DNA of 6,703 bases from Bacteroidia bacterium (GTDB lineage Bacteria; Bacteroidota; Bacteroidia; NS11-12g; UBA955), in contig JALRLA010000164.1 in assembly GCA_023254645.1 (NCBI GenBank), forward strand, positions 1 through 6,703, given 5' to 3'. Each line of letters begins with the position of its first letter. Position 1 is the first letter of the stretch. A model generated the notes under the pieces. The model ran no database searches. It was not told where the DNA came from and saw only the letters and a program-made list of their open reading frames with translations. A program made the translations under genes and the position numbers. Positions 1-5,671 of the stretch are shown here, one piece after another.

Positions 1-215
1 CAGGCAAACAATTGACCAACTTCCGTGCTGCAGGTAAGGACGACAACAGCACCTTGCCCCCTCCCCATGACTTCACCTTGGAAGAGGCTATGGAGTACAT
101 CCAAGCCGATGAATATGTGGAGGTGACTCCTGAGAGCTTGCGCCTTCGCAAAATCTTGTTGAACGAACACGACCGCAAACGCGCAGCCAACGCCAAGCTA
201 TCGGCTGAAGCCTAA
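1..215 (+). CDS. typA: TypA/BipA ribosome-associated translational GTPase, C-terminal end only
   Basis: This is the 3' end of a gene entering from the left edge. The reading frame is open from base 3 and stops with TAA at 213-215, giving about 70 residues. The fragment begins GKQLTNFRAAGKDD, continues with a proline stretch, then TLEEAMEYIQADEYVEVTPESLRLRK and a basic tail (NEHDRKRAA). This is the characteristic C-terminal end of TypA/BipA (LTN-RA-GKD, then LEEALE-I--DE-VEVTP-S-RLRK). The full protein is about 600 residues, so the GTPase, EF-G-like and most of the C-terminal domain lie outside the window. Family knowledge: BipA binds the ribosome and acts in 50S assembly and in stress or cold adaptation. 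A TTG at 12-14 could be mistaken for a start, but it lies inside the conserved LTN motif. The next gene starts 36 nt downstream with its own candidate promoter. Confidence 0.93.
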   Translation, partial: GKQLTNFRAAGKDDNSTLPPPHDFTLEEAMEYIQADEYVEVTPESLRLRKILLNEHDRKRAANAKLSAEA

Positions 216-227
216 GCGGGAAAGTAT

Positions 228-235
228 TATCTTTG
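228..235 (+). promoter_or_regulatory. Candidate Bacteroidota -7 promoter box (TATCTTTG) for lpd
   Basis: The octamer TATCTTTG is an exact match to the Bacteroidota -7 consensus TAnnTTTG. It lies in the 36-nt gap between typA and lpd, 16 nt before the lpd ATG. I find no convincing TTTG or TTG at the -33 position, which would fall inside the end of typA. The same octamer recurs in front of the MBL hydrolase. lpd could also be reached by read-through from typA, because the gap has no hairpin terminator. Confidence 0.5.
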
Positions 236-251
236 ACATCTACCTCGTCTC

Positions 252-1640
252 ATGAAATTTGATATTGTTGTTATCGGAAGCGGACCTGGGGGCTACGTAG
301 CCGCCATTCGCGCTTCTCAATTGGGAAAGAAAGTCGCCATCATTGAAAAGGCGGAATTGGGTGGCGTATGCTTGAACTGGGGCTGTATCCCTACCAAGGC
401 ATTGCTAAAATCAGCCCAAGTATTTGATTACATCAACCACGCTGCCGACTATGGTATCAGCGTGAGTGGACATAAAGCTGACTTCGACGGCATGGTAAAA
501 CGCAGCCGCGACGTAGCAGCTGGCATGAGCAAAGGAGTTACTTTCTTGCTCAAGAAGAACAAGGTTGAGGTGATTGCCGGTGCTGCCAAATTGGCTGGCA
601 AGGGGAAAATCAACGTCACCGATGCTGAAGGCAAATCTTCTGTCGTAGAAGCTGACCACATCATTTTGGCCACTGGCGCCCGTTCTCGCGAGCTCCCCAA
701 TGTTAAAATTGACGGCACCCACGTCATCGGATACCGCGAGGCCATGGTATTGCCCAAGCAACCCAAAGAAATGGTCATCATCGGTAGCGGCGCTATCGGA
801 ATGGAATTCGCTTATTTCTATTCCAGCATTGGCACCAAAGTGACCATCGTCGAATTCATGGATCGCATTCTCCCCATCGAAGACGAAGAGGTGAGCCGCA
901 CCATGCAAATGACCTACAAGAAGCGCGGCATTGAGATCATGACCAAAAGCAGCGTCGAAAAGGTTGACATCAAAAAAGATCGTTGCCACGTGACGGTAAA
1001 AACGGCCAGCGGCGAGCAAATGCTCGAGTGCGATATCGTTTTGAGCGCCGCCGGTGTTCAAACCAACTTGGAAAATTTGGGCTTGGACGAAATGGGCGTG
1101 AAGCACGACAAAGGCAAGGTTCAGGTTGACGAGTTCTACCGCACCACTGCCCCTGGCGTTTACGCCATTGGCGATATTGTTCCAGGTCCCGCTTTGGCTC
1201 ACGTAGCCTCAGCTGAAGGCATCATTTGCGTGGAAGCCATTTGCGGTCACCACCCAGAGCCTTTGAACTATGGGAACATCCCAGGCTGCACCTACACTCA
1301 CCCAGAGGTAGCCAGCGTAGGTTTGACCGAAGCCCAGGCCAAAGAAAAAGGCATGGACATCATGGTCGGCAAATTCCCCTTCAGCGCGAGTGGCAAAGCC
1401 AGCGCAGGAGGCCACAAAGAAGGATTCGTCAAGGTTATTTTCGACAAGAAATACGGCGAATGGCTGGGTTGCCACATGGTAGGTGAAGGCGTTACCGATA
1501 TGATCATCGAAGCCGTTGTTGCCCGCAATTTGGAGACGACTGGTTTGGAGATTTTGAAATCGGTTCACCCCCACCCAACCATGAGCGAAGCCGTCATGGA
1601 AGCAGTTGCACAAGCCTACGGCGAGTGCATTCACTTGTAA
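252..1640 (+). CDS. lpdA: Dihydrolipoyl dehydrogenase (E3 of 2-oxoacid dehydrogenase complexes)
   Basis: A 462-residue cytoplasmic flavoenzyme that reoxidises the dihydrolipoyl groups of pyruvate, 2-oxoglutarate or branched-chain dehydrogenase complexes (or the glycine cleavage system), passing electrons through a disulfide and FAD to NAD+. Visible motifs in order: FAD-binding GSGPGG at 9-14; redox-active disulfide C40/C45 in GGVCLNWGCIPTKALL; ATGARSR at 140-146; NAD-binding GSGAIG at 178-183 followed by acidic E201, which favours NAD over NADP; the second FAD motif GD at 307-308 in YAIGD; and the dimer-interface HPHPTMSE at 439-446, with the catalytic pair H441/E446. The length is normal for the family. 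The ATG at 252 places the FAD fold directly at the N-terminus, as expected. No E1 or E2 gene is adjacent, so the partner complex cannot be told from this window. A strong terminator follows. Confidence 0.97.
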   Translation: MKFDIVVIGSGPGGYVAAIRASQLGKKVAIIEKAELGGVCLNWGCIPTKALLKSAQVFDYINHAADYGISVSGHKADFDGMVKRSRDVAAGMSKGVTFLLKKNKVEVIAGAAKLAGKGKINVTDAEGKSSVVEADHIILATGARSRELPNVKIDGTHVIGYREAMVLPKQPKEMVIIGSGAIGMEFAYFYSSIGTKVTIVEFMDRILPIEDEEVSRTMQMTYKKRGIEIMTKSSVEKVDIKKDRCHVTVKTASGEQMLECDIVLSAAGVQTNLENLGLDEMGVKHDKGKVQVDEFYRTTAPGVYAIGDIVPGPALAHVASAEGIICVEAICGHHPEPLNYGNIPGCTYTHPEVASVGLTEAQAKEKGMDIMVGKFPFSASGKASAGGHKEGFVKVIFDKKYGEWLGCHMVGEGVTDMIIEAVVARNLETTGLEILKSVHPHPTMSEAVMEAVAQAYGECIHL

Positions 1641-1655
1641 GAATGAGTCGAATTT

Positions 1656-1698
1656 GGAGCTAGTTTCCAAGGACGGCTAGAAATCAAACGATAGCTCC
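1656..1698 (+). repeat. 7-bp inverted repeat with 29-nt loop in the lpd 3' region
   Basis: GGAGCTA at 1656-1662 is the exact reverse complement of TAGCTCC at 1692-1698. The right arm runs into a separate 12-bp palindrome, TCCCCTAGGGGA (1696-1707), so the two structures would compete in RNA. Both lie between the lpd stop and the terminator hairpin. This may be mRNA 3' end structure. The long loop and short stem make it weak evidence on its own. Confidence 0.25.
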
Positions 1699-1713
1699 CC
1701 TAGGGGATGGAGG

Positions 1714-1744
1714 CGCCCGGGCAAAGCCCGGGCGTTTTTGTTTT
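1714..1744 (+). terminator. Rho-independent terminator downstream of lpd
   Basis: A perfect 9-bp GC-rich stem (CGCCCGGGC at 1714-1722 pairing with GCCCGGGCG at 1726-1734) encloses a three-base AAA loop. It is followed at once by TTTTTGTTTT (1735-1744). This is a textbook intrinsic terminator for plus-strand transcription, located 73 nt after the lpd stop. The opposite strand lacks the matching U-tract, so it should work in one direction. The T-tract overlaps the likely -33 element of the next promoter, so one transcript's end and the next one's start are packed together. Confidence 0.9.
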
Positions 1745-1770
1745 CGCCTTGCATGCAAGGCCTATCTTTG
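1737..1770 (+). promoter_or_regulatory. Candidate Bacteroidota promoter for the hydrolase-menD-TPR unit, near-leaderless
   Basis: TTTG at 1737-1740 could serve as the -33 element and TATCTTTG at 1763-1770 matches the -7 consensus TAnnTTTG exactly. The spacing is 22 nt, slightly long against the usual ~19-21. Only four bases (CCCC) separate the -7 box from the ATG at 1775. Transcription would therefore begin at or within a base or two of the start codon, leaving no room for a ribosome binding site. The start point is inferred from the consensus and was not measured. Confidence 0.6.
1746..1761. promoter_or_regulatory. Perfect 16-bp palindrome in the promoter spacer, candidate operator
   Basis: GCCTTGCATGCAAGGC reads identically on both strands with no mismatch or spacer. 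It fills the interval between the putative -33 TTTG and the -7 TATCTTTG, ending one base before the -7 box. With no loop bases and no following T-tract it is a poor RNA hairpin but a good shape for a dimeric DNA-binding repressor. The regulator is unknown and no regulator gene lies next to it. Confidence 0.4.
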
Positions 1771-1774
1771 CCCC

Positions 1775-2422
1775 ATGCAAATTCAACGATTCACCTTCAA
1801 CCCCTTGCAAGAGAACACCTATGTATTGTGGTGCGAAGACAGTCGTGAATGTGTGGTGGTTGATGCGGGCATGTACGATCGTCGGGAGCAAGAAGAAATG
1901 CGTGAATTCCTGACCAACTACAACCTTAAGCCTATAGCCATTTGGGGAACCCACGCTCACATCGATCACATTTTTGGCAACCAGTGGTTCTTGGACACCT
2001 ATAAGGTCCCCTATCATTTGCATCCCGCTGATTTGCCTATGATCGAACGCAGCAAGGCCATGGCGGCGGTATGGAACCTAAATTACCACGAGTCTCCCCT
2101 GCCCGATCATGAACTGAAGCACGGACAAACCCTACAGATAGGAAAACAAGAACTCGAAGTTCGCTTTGTTCCCGGGCACGCTCCAGGACATGTGGTCTTT
2201 TGCAACCACCACGAAAAATGGGCCTTGGTCGGCGACACTCTTTTTGCTGGAAGCATCGGGCGTACCGACTTGCCCGGAGGCAACCACGATCAGTTGCTCG
2301 CCTATATCGAACAGGAGTTGTTCAGCTTGCCCGACGATTTTCATTTACACCCTGGCCATGGCCCCGCCACTAGCGTTGGCCAAGAAAAGGCCAGAAACCC
2401 CTTCTTTGAACACCTTCGCTAG
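1775..2422 (+). CDS. Single-domain metallo-beta-lactamase-fold hydrolase, glyoxalase II / YcbL-like
   Basis: A 215-residue cytoplasmic metallohydrolase with no signal peptide. The full metal-binding set is visible: THAHIDH at 59-65 (H60, H62, D64, H65), H135 in PGHAPGH, D154 in GDTLF, and H195 in HPGHGP. The segment FAGSIGRTDLPGGN (157-170) is typical of the short YcbL-type (type III) glyoxalase II group, which lacks the C-terminal substrate-binding domain of classical GloB (about 250 residues). Family members hydrolyse thioesters such as S-lactoylglutathione, although the true substrate is often unproven. A YtxJ gene in this window hints at bacillithiol as the main cell thiol, so a different thiol ester is possible (inference). 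It starts four bases after its -7 box. Its stop lies 3 nt before menD, so the two are almost certainly co-transcribed. Confidence 0.88.
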   Translation: MQIQRFTFNPLQENTYVLWCEDSRECVVVDAGMYDRREQEEMREFLTNYNLKPIAIWGTHAHIDHIFGNQWFLDTYKVPYHLHPADLPMIERSKAMAAVWNLNYHESPLPDHELKHGQTLQIGKQELEVRFVPGHAPGHVVFCNHHEKWALVGDTLFAGSIGRTDLPGGNHDQLLAYIEQELFSLPDDFHLHPGHGPATSVGQEKARNPFFEHLR

Positions 2423-2425
2423 CCC

Positions 2426-4024
2426 ATGAACGTATTGCGAGAGCATTTGGACGCCTGGGCCGCCATTATGGAAGAATGCGGCATATCGCATTGGGTATAC
2501 AGCCCCGGTTCTCGAAATGCGCCCTTGCTCGCAGCGCTGATGCGCCGCCCCTTTTTCCAATTGCATGAACAGATAGACGAGCGAAGCGCCGCCTACATGG
2601 CCATGGGAATGGCTCAACAGTTGAATTACCCTTGTGGGGCATTGTGCACTAGTGGAACAGCCGCGGCCAATTGGCTTCCAGCTGCGGCCGAAGCTTTTTA
2701 CCAACGCATCCCATTGCTATTGGTCAGCGCTGACAGACCCATTGAAGCGGTAGACAATTGGATGGGGCAGACTATACGTCAAGACGGGCTTTTTCATCGA
2801 CACGTTCGAGGGGAATGGCGCGTTTCAGACGATCTTGACAGCCGTGAACAGTCCAGCAGCCTAGAAGGTATCTTCCACGAAGCAATCACCCGCACTCAAA
2901 CCCCCATCGCCGGACCTGTGCACGTGAATTTCCCCTTGAGAGAACCGCTTTACGAAGGCATGCAAGACCAGAAGGCTCAGGTCTACGAACCCAAGCCCTA
3001 TGTATGGACCAAGCCCAATGCAAAGCCGGTACATGAAGAGCAGTTGAAACAAGCTCTATCTCCCTATTCGCGCATCGCTTTGGTTATTGGTCAGATGAAC
3101 CCTCACGAGGAACGACAACAGGCCGTAGAATCATTGAATGAACGAATCGCCGTGTGGGCCGATGTCTGCAGTCAGCACCAAGCTCAAAGCAGCGGGCCTT
3201 GGGAGCAATTGATGTTCCAATACCCCCAATGGTCAGAAGAGTTGAAACCCGACTTGCTGATCACCCTAGGCCTCAGCCATCTTTCCAAACCACTGCACAA
3301 GGCAATGCGGGATTTGAAATTGCCCCATTGGCACATCAGCCCTGAATCTGAAATCGGTAATCCGTTTGGAACAGAACTGGAGCACAAGTGCCACTATGAG
3401 GTTGATTTCTTAGCGGCGCTAGATGCCATTCTACCGCAGGAATACAGGTTCGGAGCACTGTGGCAGGCAGAATCTCAGGCCGCAAAACCCCTAAAAGGCA
3501 AACGGCCTCAGGAATATGCCGAAGCCCATATTCTACTACAATCTCTGTCCAGCGATTGCATTTTGCACTTGGGCAATTCCATGCCCATTCGCTATGCATC
3601 TTGGTTCGGCAAACTCAACTGTGAAGTTCGCAGCAACCGCGGAACCAGTGGCATTGACGGCAGTATGAGCACGGCCATTGGAGCAGCCTTGGCCATGCCC
3701 AACAAGGACCACGTGTTGCTCATAGGGGATGTCTCTTTCATCTATGACCAGCACGGGCTTTGGTCCAATAGGCGGCCACAAAATTTGCGCATTTGGGTAT
3801 TGAATAACGGGGGCGGTCGCATTTTTGAACAAATCGAAGGGCCCGGAAATTGGGCGGCTTTGCAACAGCGAATCAGCAGTCCCCACCAAGTCAATTTGAA
3901 AGGCTTGTGCGAACAATATGGGGTTTCCTATCTTCGTTGCAGTGCCTCTGAATGCATCCATCAAGCAGCGGGCCAAGGTTTACGAGTAGTAGAAATACCA
4001 TGTCACGAATCCAGTTTATCTTGA
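2426..4024 (+). CDS. menD: MenD: 2-succinyl-5-enolpyruvyl-6-hydroxy-3-cyclohexene-1-carboxylate synthase
   Basis: A 532-residue thiamine-diphosphate enzyme of menaquinone (vitamin K2) synthesis. It decarboxylates 2-oxoglutarate and adds the succinyl semialdehyde unit to isochorismate, releasing pyruvate. N-terminal pyrimidine-binding domain: SPGSRNAPL from residue 26 and the cofactor-activating glutamate E52 in DERSA, then TSGTAAANWLPAAAEA at 75-90 and ADRP at 102-105, both characteristic of MenD. C-terminal pyrophosphate-binding domain: SNRGTSGIDG at 403-412, the metal-binding GD at 434-435 in GDVSF, and NNGGG at 460-464 before IFE. The length fits the family (about 540-560). ATG at 2426 follows the hydrolase stop by 3 nt. 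The last 25 nt overlap the next gene. No other men gene is in the window, so the rest of the pathway must lie elsewhere. Confidence 0.96.
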   Translation: MNVLREHLDAWAAIMEECGISHWVYSPGSRNAPLLAALMRRPFFQLHEQIDERSAAYMAMGMAQQLNYPCGALCTSGTAAANWLPAAAEAFYQRIPLLLVSADRPIEAVDNWMGQTIRQDGLFHRHVRGEWRVSDDLDSREQSSSLEGIFHEAITRTQTPIAGPVHVNFPLREPLYEGMQDQKAQVYEPKPYVWTKPNAKPVHEEQLKQALSPYSRIALVIGQMNPHEERQQAVESLNERIAVWADVCSQHQAQSSGPWEQLMFQYPQWSEELKPDLLITLGLSHLSKPLHKAMRDLKLPHWHISPESEIGNPFGTELEHKCHYEVDFLAALDAILPQEYRFGALWQAESQAAKPLKGKRPQEYAEAHILLQSLSSDCILHLGNSMPIRYASWFGKLNCEVRSNRGTSGIDGSMSTAIGAALAMPNKDHVLLIGDVSFIYDQHGLWSNRRPQNLRIWVLNNGGGRIFEQIEGPGNWAALQQRISSPHQVNLKGLCEQYGVSYLRCSASECIHQAAGQGLRVVEIPCHESSLS

Positions 4025-4488
4025 TTATTCTTTTGGCTTTCTCCTTAGGTGAATTGAAGGCGCAGCAATCCACTTATTTAGAATGGCGCAGCGGGCTATT
4101 GAAAGAGAACTCCAAAGCCTTTGGTGACAGCCTCATACCTGAAACGCACATGCGAGTGGCTTCATTTTCGCCAGATAGTATGGACGATGCCAATCGAGCG
4201 GTTTGGCACGAGGATATGGGATGGTGTCTCTACCGCAACTTTTTACGCAACCACCGAAAAGCAGAAGCCAACCAGGCCATTCAGCACTTTCAACAAGCCG
4301 TTTGGTTTGACCCCGAATTTTCAACGGCTTATTGGAATGCCGCTCTGTGTTACTACGCGTTGAACGATTGCGAGAACATGGCAGGTATGTTAGAAGGCTA
4401 CCGCAGCCACACCAAAAAACGGCGCTGGGACAAACCCCAAATGCGCTACTTGCACGAGCGCTGTCATCTGCCTATTGAAGGGTTTTAA
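4000..4488 (+). CDS. Small secreted TPR-like protein, function unknown
   Basis: A 162-residue protein with a clear Sec signal peptide: basic R3, a hydrophobic core around 5-16 (QFILIILLAFSL), and a likely signal peptidase I site after A21 (LKA-QQ). There is no lipobox cysteine, so it is predicted periplasmic and soluble. Residues about 66-138 look like one to two degenerate tetratricopeptide repeats: a GWCLY segment, then AIQHFQQAVWFDPEFSTAYWNAALCYYAL, with the helix-helix and DP spacing usual for TPRs. I chose ATG 4000 because it gives a clean signal peptide. An in-frame ATG at 3952 would add 16 residues in front of it. The gene overlaps menD by 25 nt, suggesting translational coupling. Its stop shares a TTAA with the smpB stop on the other strand. 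I do not recognise a named family, and a link to menaquinone is not implied. Confidence 0.75.
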   Translation: MSRIQFILIILLAFSLGELKAQQSTYLEWRSGLLKENSKAFGDSLIPETHMRVASFSPDSMDDANRAVWHEDMGWCLYRNFLRNHRKAEANQAIQHFQQAVWFDPEFSTAYWNAALCYYALNDCENMAGMLEGYRSHTKKRRWDKPQMRYLHERCHLPIEGF

Positions 4489-4934
4489 TTCTGACGGCGC
4501 AAATCGCGCTCAATGTCTTTGGCCTTGAGATCTTCTCGTTTGTCAAAGGTCTTTTTACCCGTTCCCAAACCCATTTCCAGCTTAAAAAATCCTCGCTCAT
4601 TCTCATACAGACGAATGGGAAACACAGCGTAACCTTTGGTTTTGATTCGTGAATCGATTCGATCAAGCTCGCGGCGATTCAACAGGAGTACACGCTCTCG
4701 TGTAGGTTCATGACCGCTGTATCCAGCGTTTTCATACTCCGATATGTGCATGCCTCGAATCTTCAATTCACCATTTTCCATGAAGGCATACGACTCCCCA
4801 AGATTGACTTTTTGGGCTCGTATGGATTTGACCTCAGAGCCCGTTAATGAGATCCCTGCCTCATACGATTCTTCAATGTGAAAATTGAAGCGAGCCTTGC
4901 GGTTCTCAATCTCAATTCGCTTAACCTTGGCCAT
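4485..4934 (-). CDS. smpB: SsrA-binding protein SmpB (trans-translation)
   Basis: A 149-residue cytoplasmic RNA-binding protein that escorts tmRNA into stalled ribosomes, taking the place of the codon-anticodon contact so that nascent chains are tagged and ribosomes freed. The family signatures are all present: NRKARFNF at 11-18, YEAGISLTGSEVKSIR at 24-39, the NGELKIRGMHISEYENA strand region at 54-70, and the basic C-terminal tail GKKTFDKREDLKAKDIERD from 126, which lies in the mRNA channel. The start is the ATG at 4934. An upstream in-frame TTG at 4949 would add five residues not expected for the family. The gene is last in a minus-strand operon and its start overlaps the thioesterase end by 14 nt. 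Its TAA overlaps the convergent TPR gene's TAA. The tmRNA gene (ssrA) is not in the window. Confidence 0.96.
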   Translation of the reverse strand: MAKVKRIEIENRKARFNFHIEESYEAGISLTGSEVKSIRAQKVNLGESYAFMENGELKIRGMHISEYENAGYSGHEPTRERVLLLNRRELDRIDSRIKTKGYAVFPIRLYENERGFFKLEMGLGTGKKTFDKREDLKAKDIERDLRRQN

Positions 4935-5325
4935 TTTGGATAGAATCAATGAGGCGTTGAACTTTTTCTTTGGGCAGAATTTTCTGGCCTTGGGTACCTC
5001 TAGCTATCAAACGATCTCCCACCTTCACCTCAAATGTGCACACCAAACTGTGGCCCTCCCATTCGTGCAAGGTGGCTTCAATCGAAACCTCCTGACCCAG
5101 CATAGCAGGAGATTGATGTTCAATATTCAAAAAGGTCCCGATGCCCTCTTCCTGCTCCTCTTTGCAGTCGAGGACAAATTGCCGACAAGCCCATTCCACA
5201 TCTCGCCCTAAGGCAAATGTGCCATAAAAAGGATGTACCACTCCCGTTTCAAATTCAGCTAAATCTGAATCAGCGACGCGTTTGCGAATGACTCTTAGAT
5301 CGCCAACTTCTGCATTTCTCTTCAT
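4921..5325 (-). CDS. Hotdog-fold acyl-CoA thioesterase, FlK-like family
   Basis: A 134-residue single-domain hotdog protein, predicted to hydrolyse an acyl-CoA or similar thioester in the cytoplasm. The pattern is that of the fluoroacetyl-CoA thioesterase (FlK)-like group: a segment ending in VEWACRQF, then GIGTFLNIEHQSPAMLGQEVSIEATL and a closing strand GDRLIARGTQGQKIL. T36, E44 and H70 fall with the same 8- and 26-residue spacing as the FlK triad Thr42/Glu50/His76, as I recall it. The residue matching the FlK gating Phe36 appears to be V30, so a fluoroacetate function is not implied. The start at 5325 gives an ATGA overlap with the ytxJ stop. A longer frame reaching 5385 would run deep into ytxJ. 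The physiological substrate is unknown; a role in DHNA-CoA hydrolysis for menaquinone is possible but unsupported. Confidence 0.8.
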   Translation of the reverse strand: MKRNAEVGDLRVIRKRVADSDLAEFETGVVHPFYGTFALGRDVEWACRQFVLDCKEEQEEGIGTFLNIEHQSPAMLGQEVSIEATLHEWEGHSLVCTFEVKVGDRLIARGTQGQKILPKEKVQRLIDSIQNGQG

Positions 5326-5663
5326 GCCAAAGCGGTCTGAATGGAGGCCGCTGAGATCTCCATATGAGAAGCGTGGTAGCGGCATTCCCCTTTGTCAATG
5401 ATTAAAATTTGCGGGGATTCATGGCGAACCCCAGTGCGATCGGCAATGGAAGCCGATAGGTCTCGATGGGCAATCAAATCCAAATAGTAAAAGGGAGTAT
5501 TTTGCAAAAAAGCATCACTCAGGCCTTTTACACGATTCAGGGCCATGGAAGAAATGGAACAGCGCGTACTGTGTTTAAATAGTATAACAGGACGTGAAAA
5601 CGACTCCTCAAAAGCCGAGACCAAGTCTGTATCTTCTTCCAATATGTTCCAAGCGCTGTTCAA
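5322..5663 (-). CDS. ytxJ: YtxJ-family monothiol thioredoxin-like protein (bacillithiol system)
   Basis: A 113-residue thioredoxin-fold protein with a single active-site cysteine, C35, in the hallmark FKHSTRCSISSMAL (29-42), and the cis-proline segment HESPQILII at 81-89 (P84). This matches YtxJ, proposed to reduce bacillithiol-mixed disulfides on proteins (a bacilliredoxin-type role). A second cysteine, C94, lies near the C-terminus. The frame has no ATG upstream: going back from residue 1 it meets a TAG inside the lipoprotein gene. The best start is a TTG at 5663, giving LNSAWNIL, which fits the short N-terminus of the family and lies 8 nt after the lipoprotein stop. The next ATG is inside the active-site motif and far too late. 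The stop overlaps the thioesterase start (ATGA). Family assignment is strong; the exact start is less sure. Confidence 0.88.
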   Translation of the reverse strand: MNSAWNILEEDTDLVSAFEESFSRPVILFKHSTRCSISSMALNRVKGLSDAFLQNTPFYYLDLIAHRDLSASIADRTGVRHESPQILIIDKGECRYHASHMEISAASIQTALA

Positions 5664-5671
5664 CAGACAAC

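Noticed and set aside
411..1202. Long minus-strand open frame (263 codons) antisense to lpd
   Set aside because: The plus-strand lpd frame is unambiguous with all its motifs; the antisense translation has no recognisable motif and reflects codon bias in the opposite strand.
1209..1670. Minus-strand open frame (153 codons) over the end of lpd
   Set aside because: Low-complexity, F/H/A-rich translation without motif, fully opposite lpd.
1641..1774. Possible tRNA, small RNA or CRISPR in the largest gap
   Set aside because: No cloverleaf, TPsiC-like motif or direct repeats; the gap is explained by a terminator and a promoter.
3536..3976. Minus-strand open frame (146 codons) within menD
   Set aside because: Opposite the conserved thiamine-diphosphate-binding domain of menD; no domain signature or promoter.
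3952..4002. Upstream ATG start for the TPR-like protein
   Set aside because: It would put 16 polar residues before a well-formed signal peptide and deepen the menD overlap to 73 nt.
4497..4516. GCGC-AAATC-GCGC hairpin after the TPR gene stop as a terminator
   Set aside because: Only a 4-bp stem with no T-tract behind it, and it lies in the conserved smpB tail.
4932..4949. TTG start five codons upstream for smpB
   Set aside because: ATG at 4934 gives the usual SmpB N-terminus; the extra residues are not expected for the family.
4885..5211. Plus-strand open frame (108 codons) opposite smpB and the thioesterase
   Set aside because: Antisense to two well-supported genes, with no recognisable product.
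5326..5385. Start of the thioesterase at 5385 (20 extra residues)
   Set aside because: It would lie deep within ytxJ; the 5325 ATG gives the typical 4-nt ATGA coupling and the usual family length.
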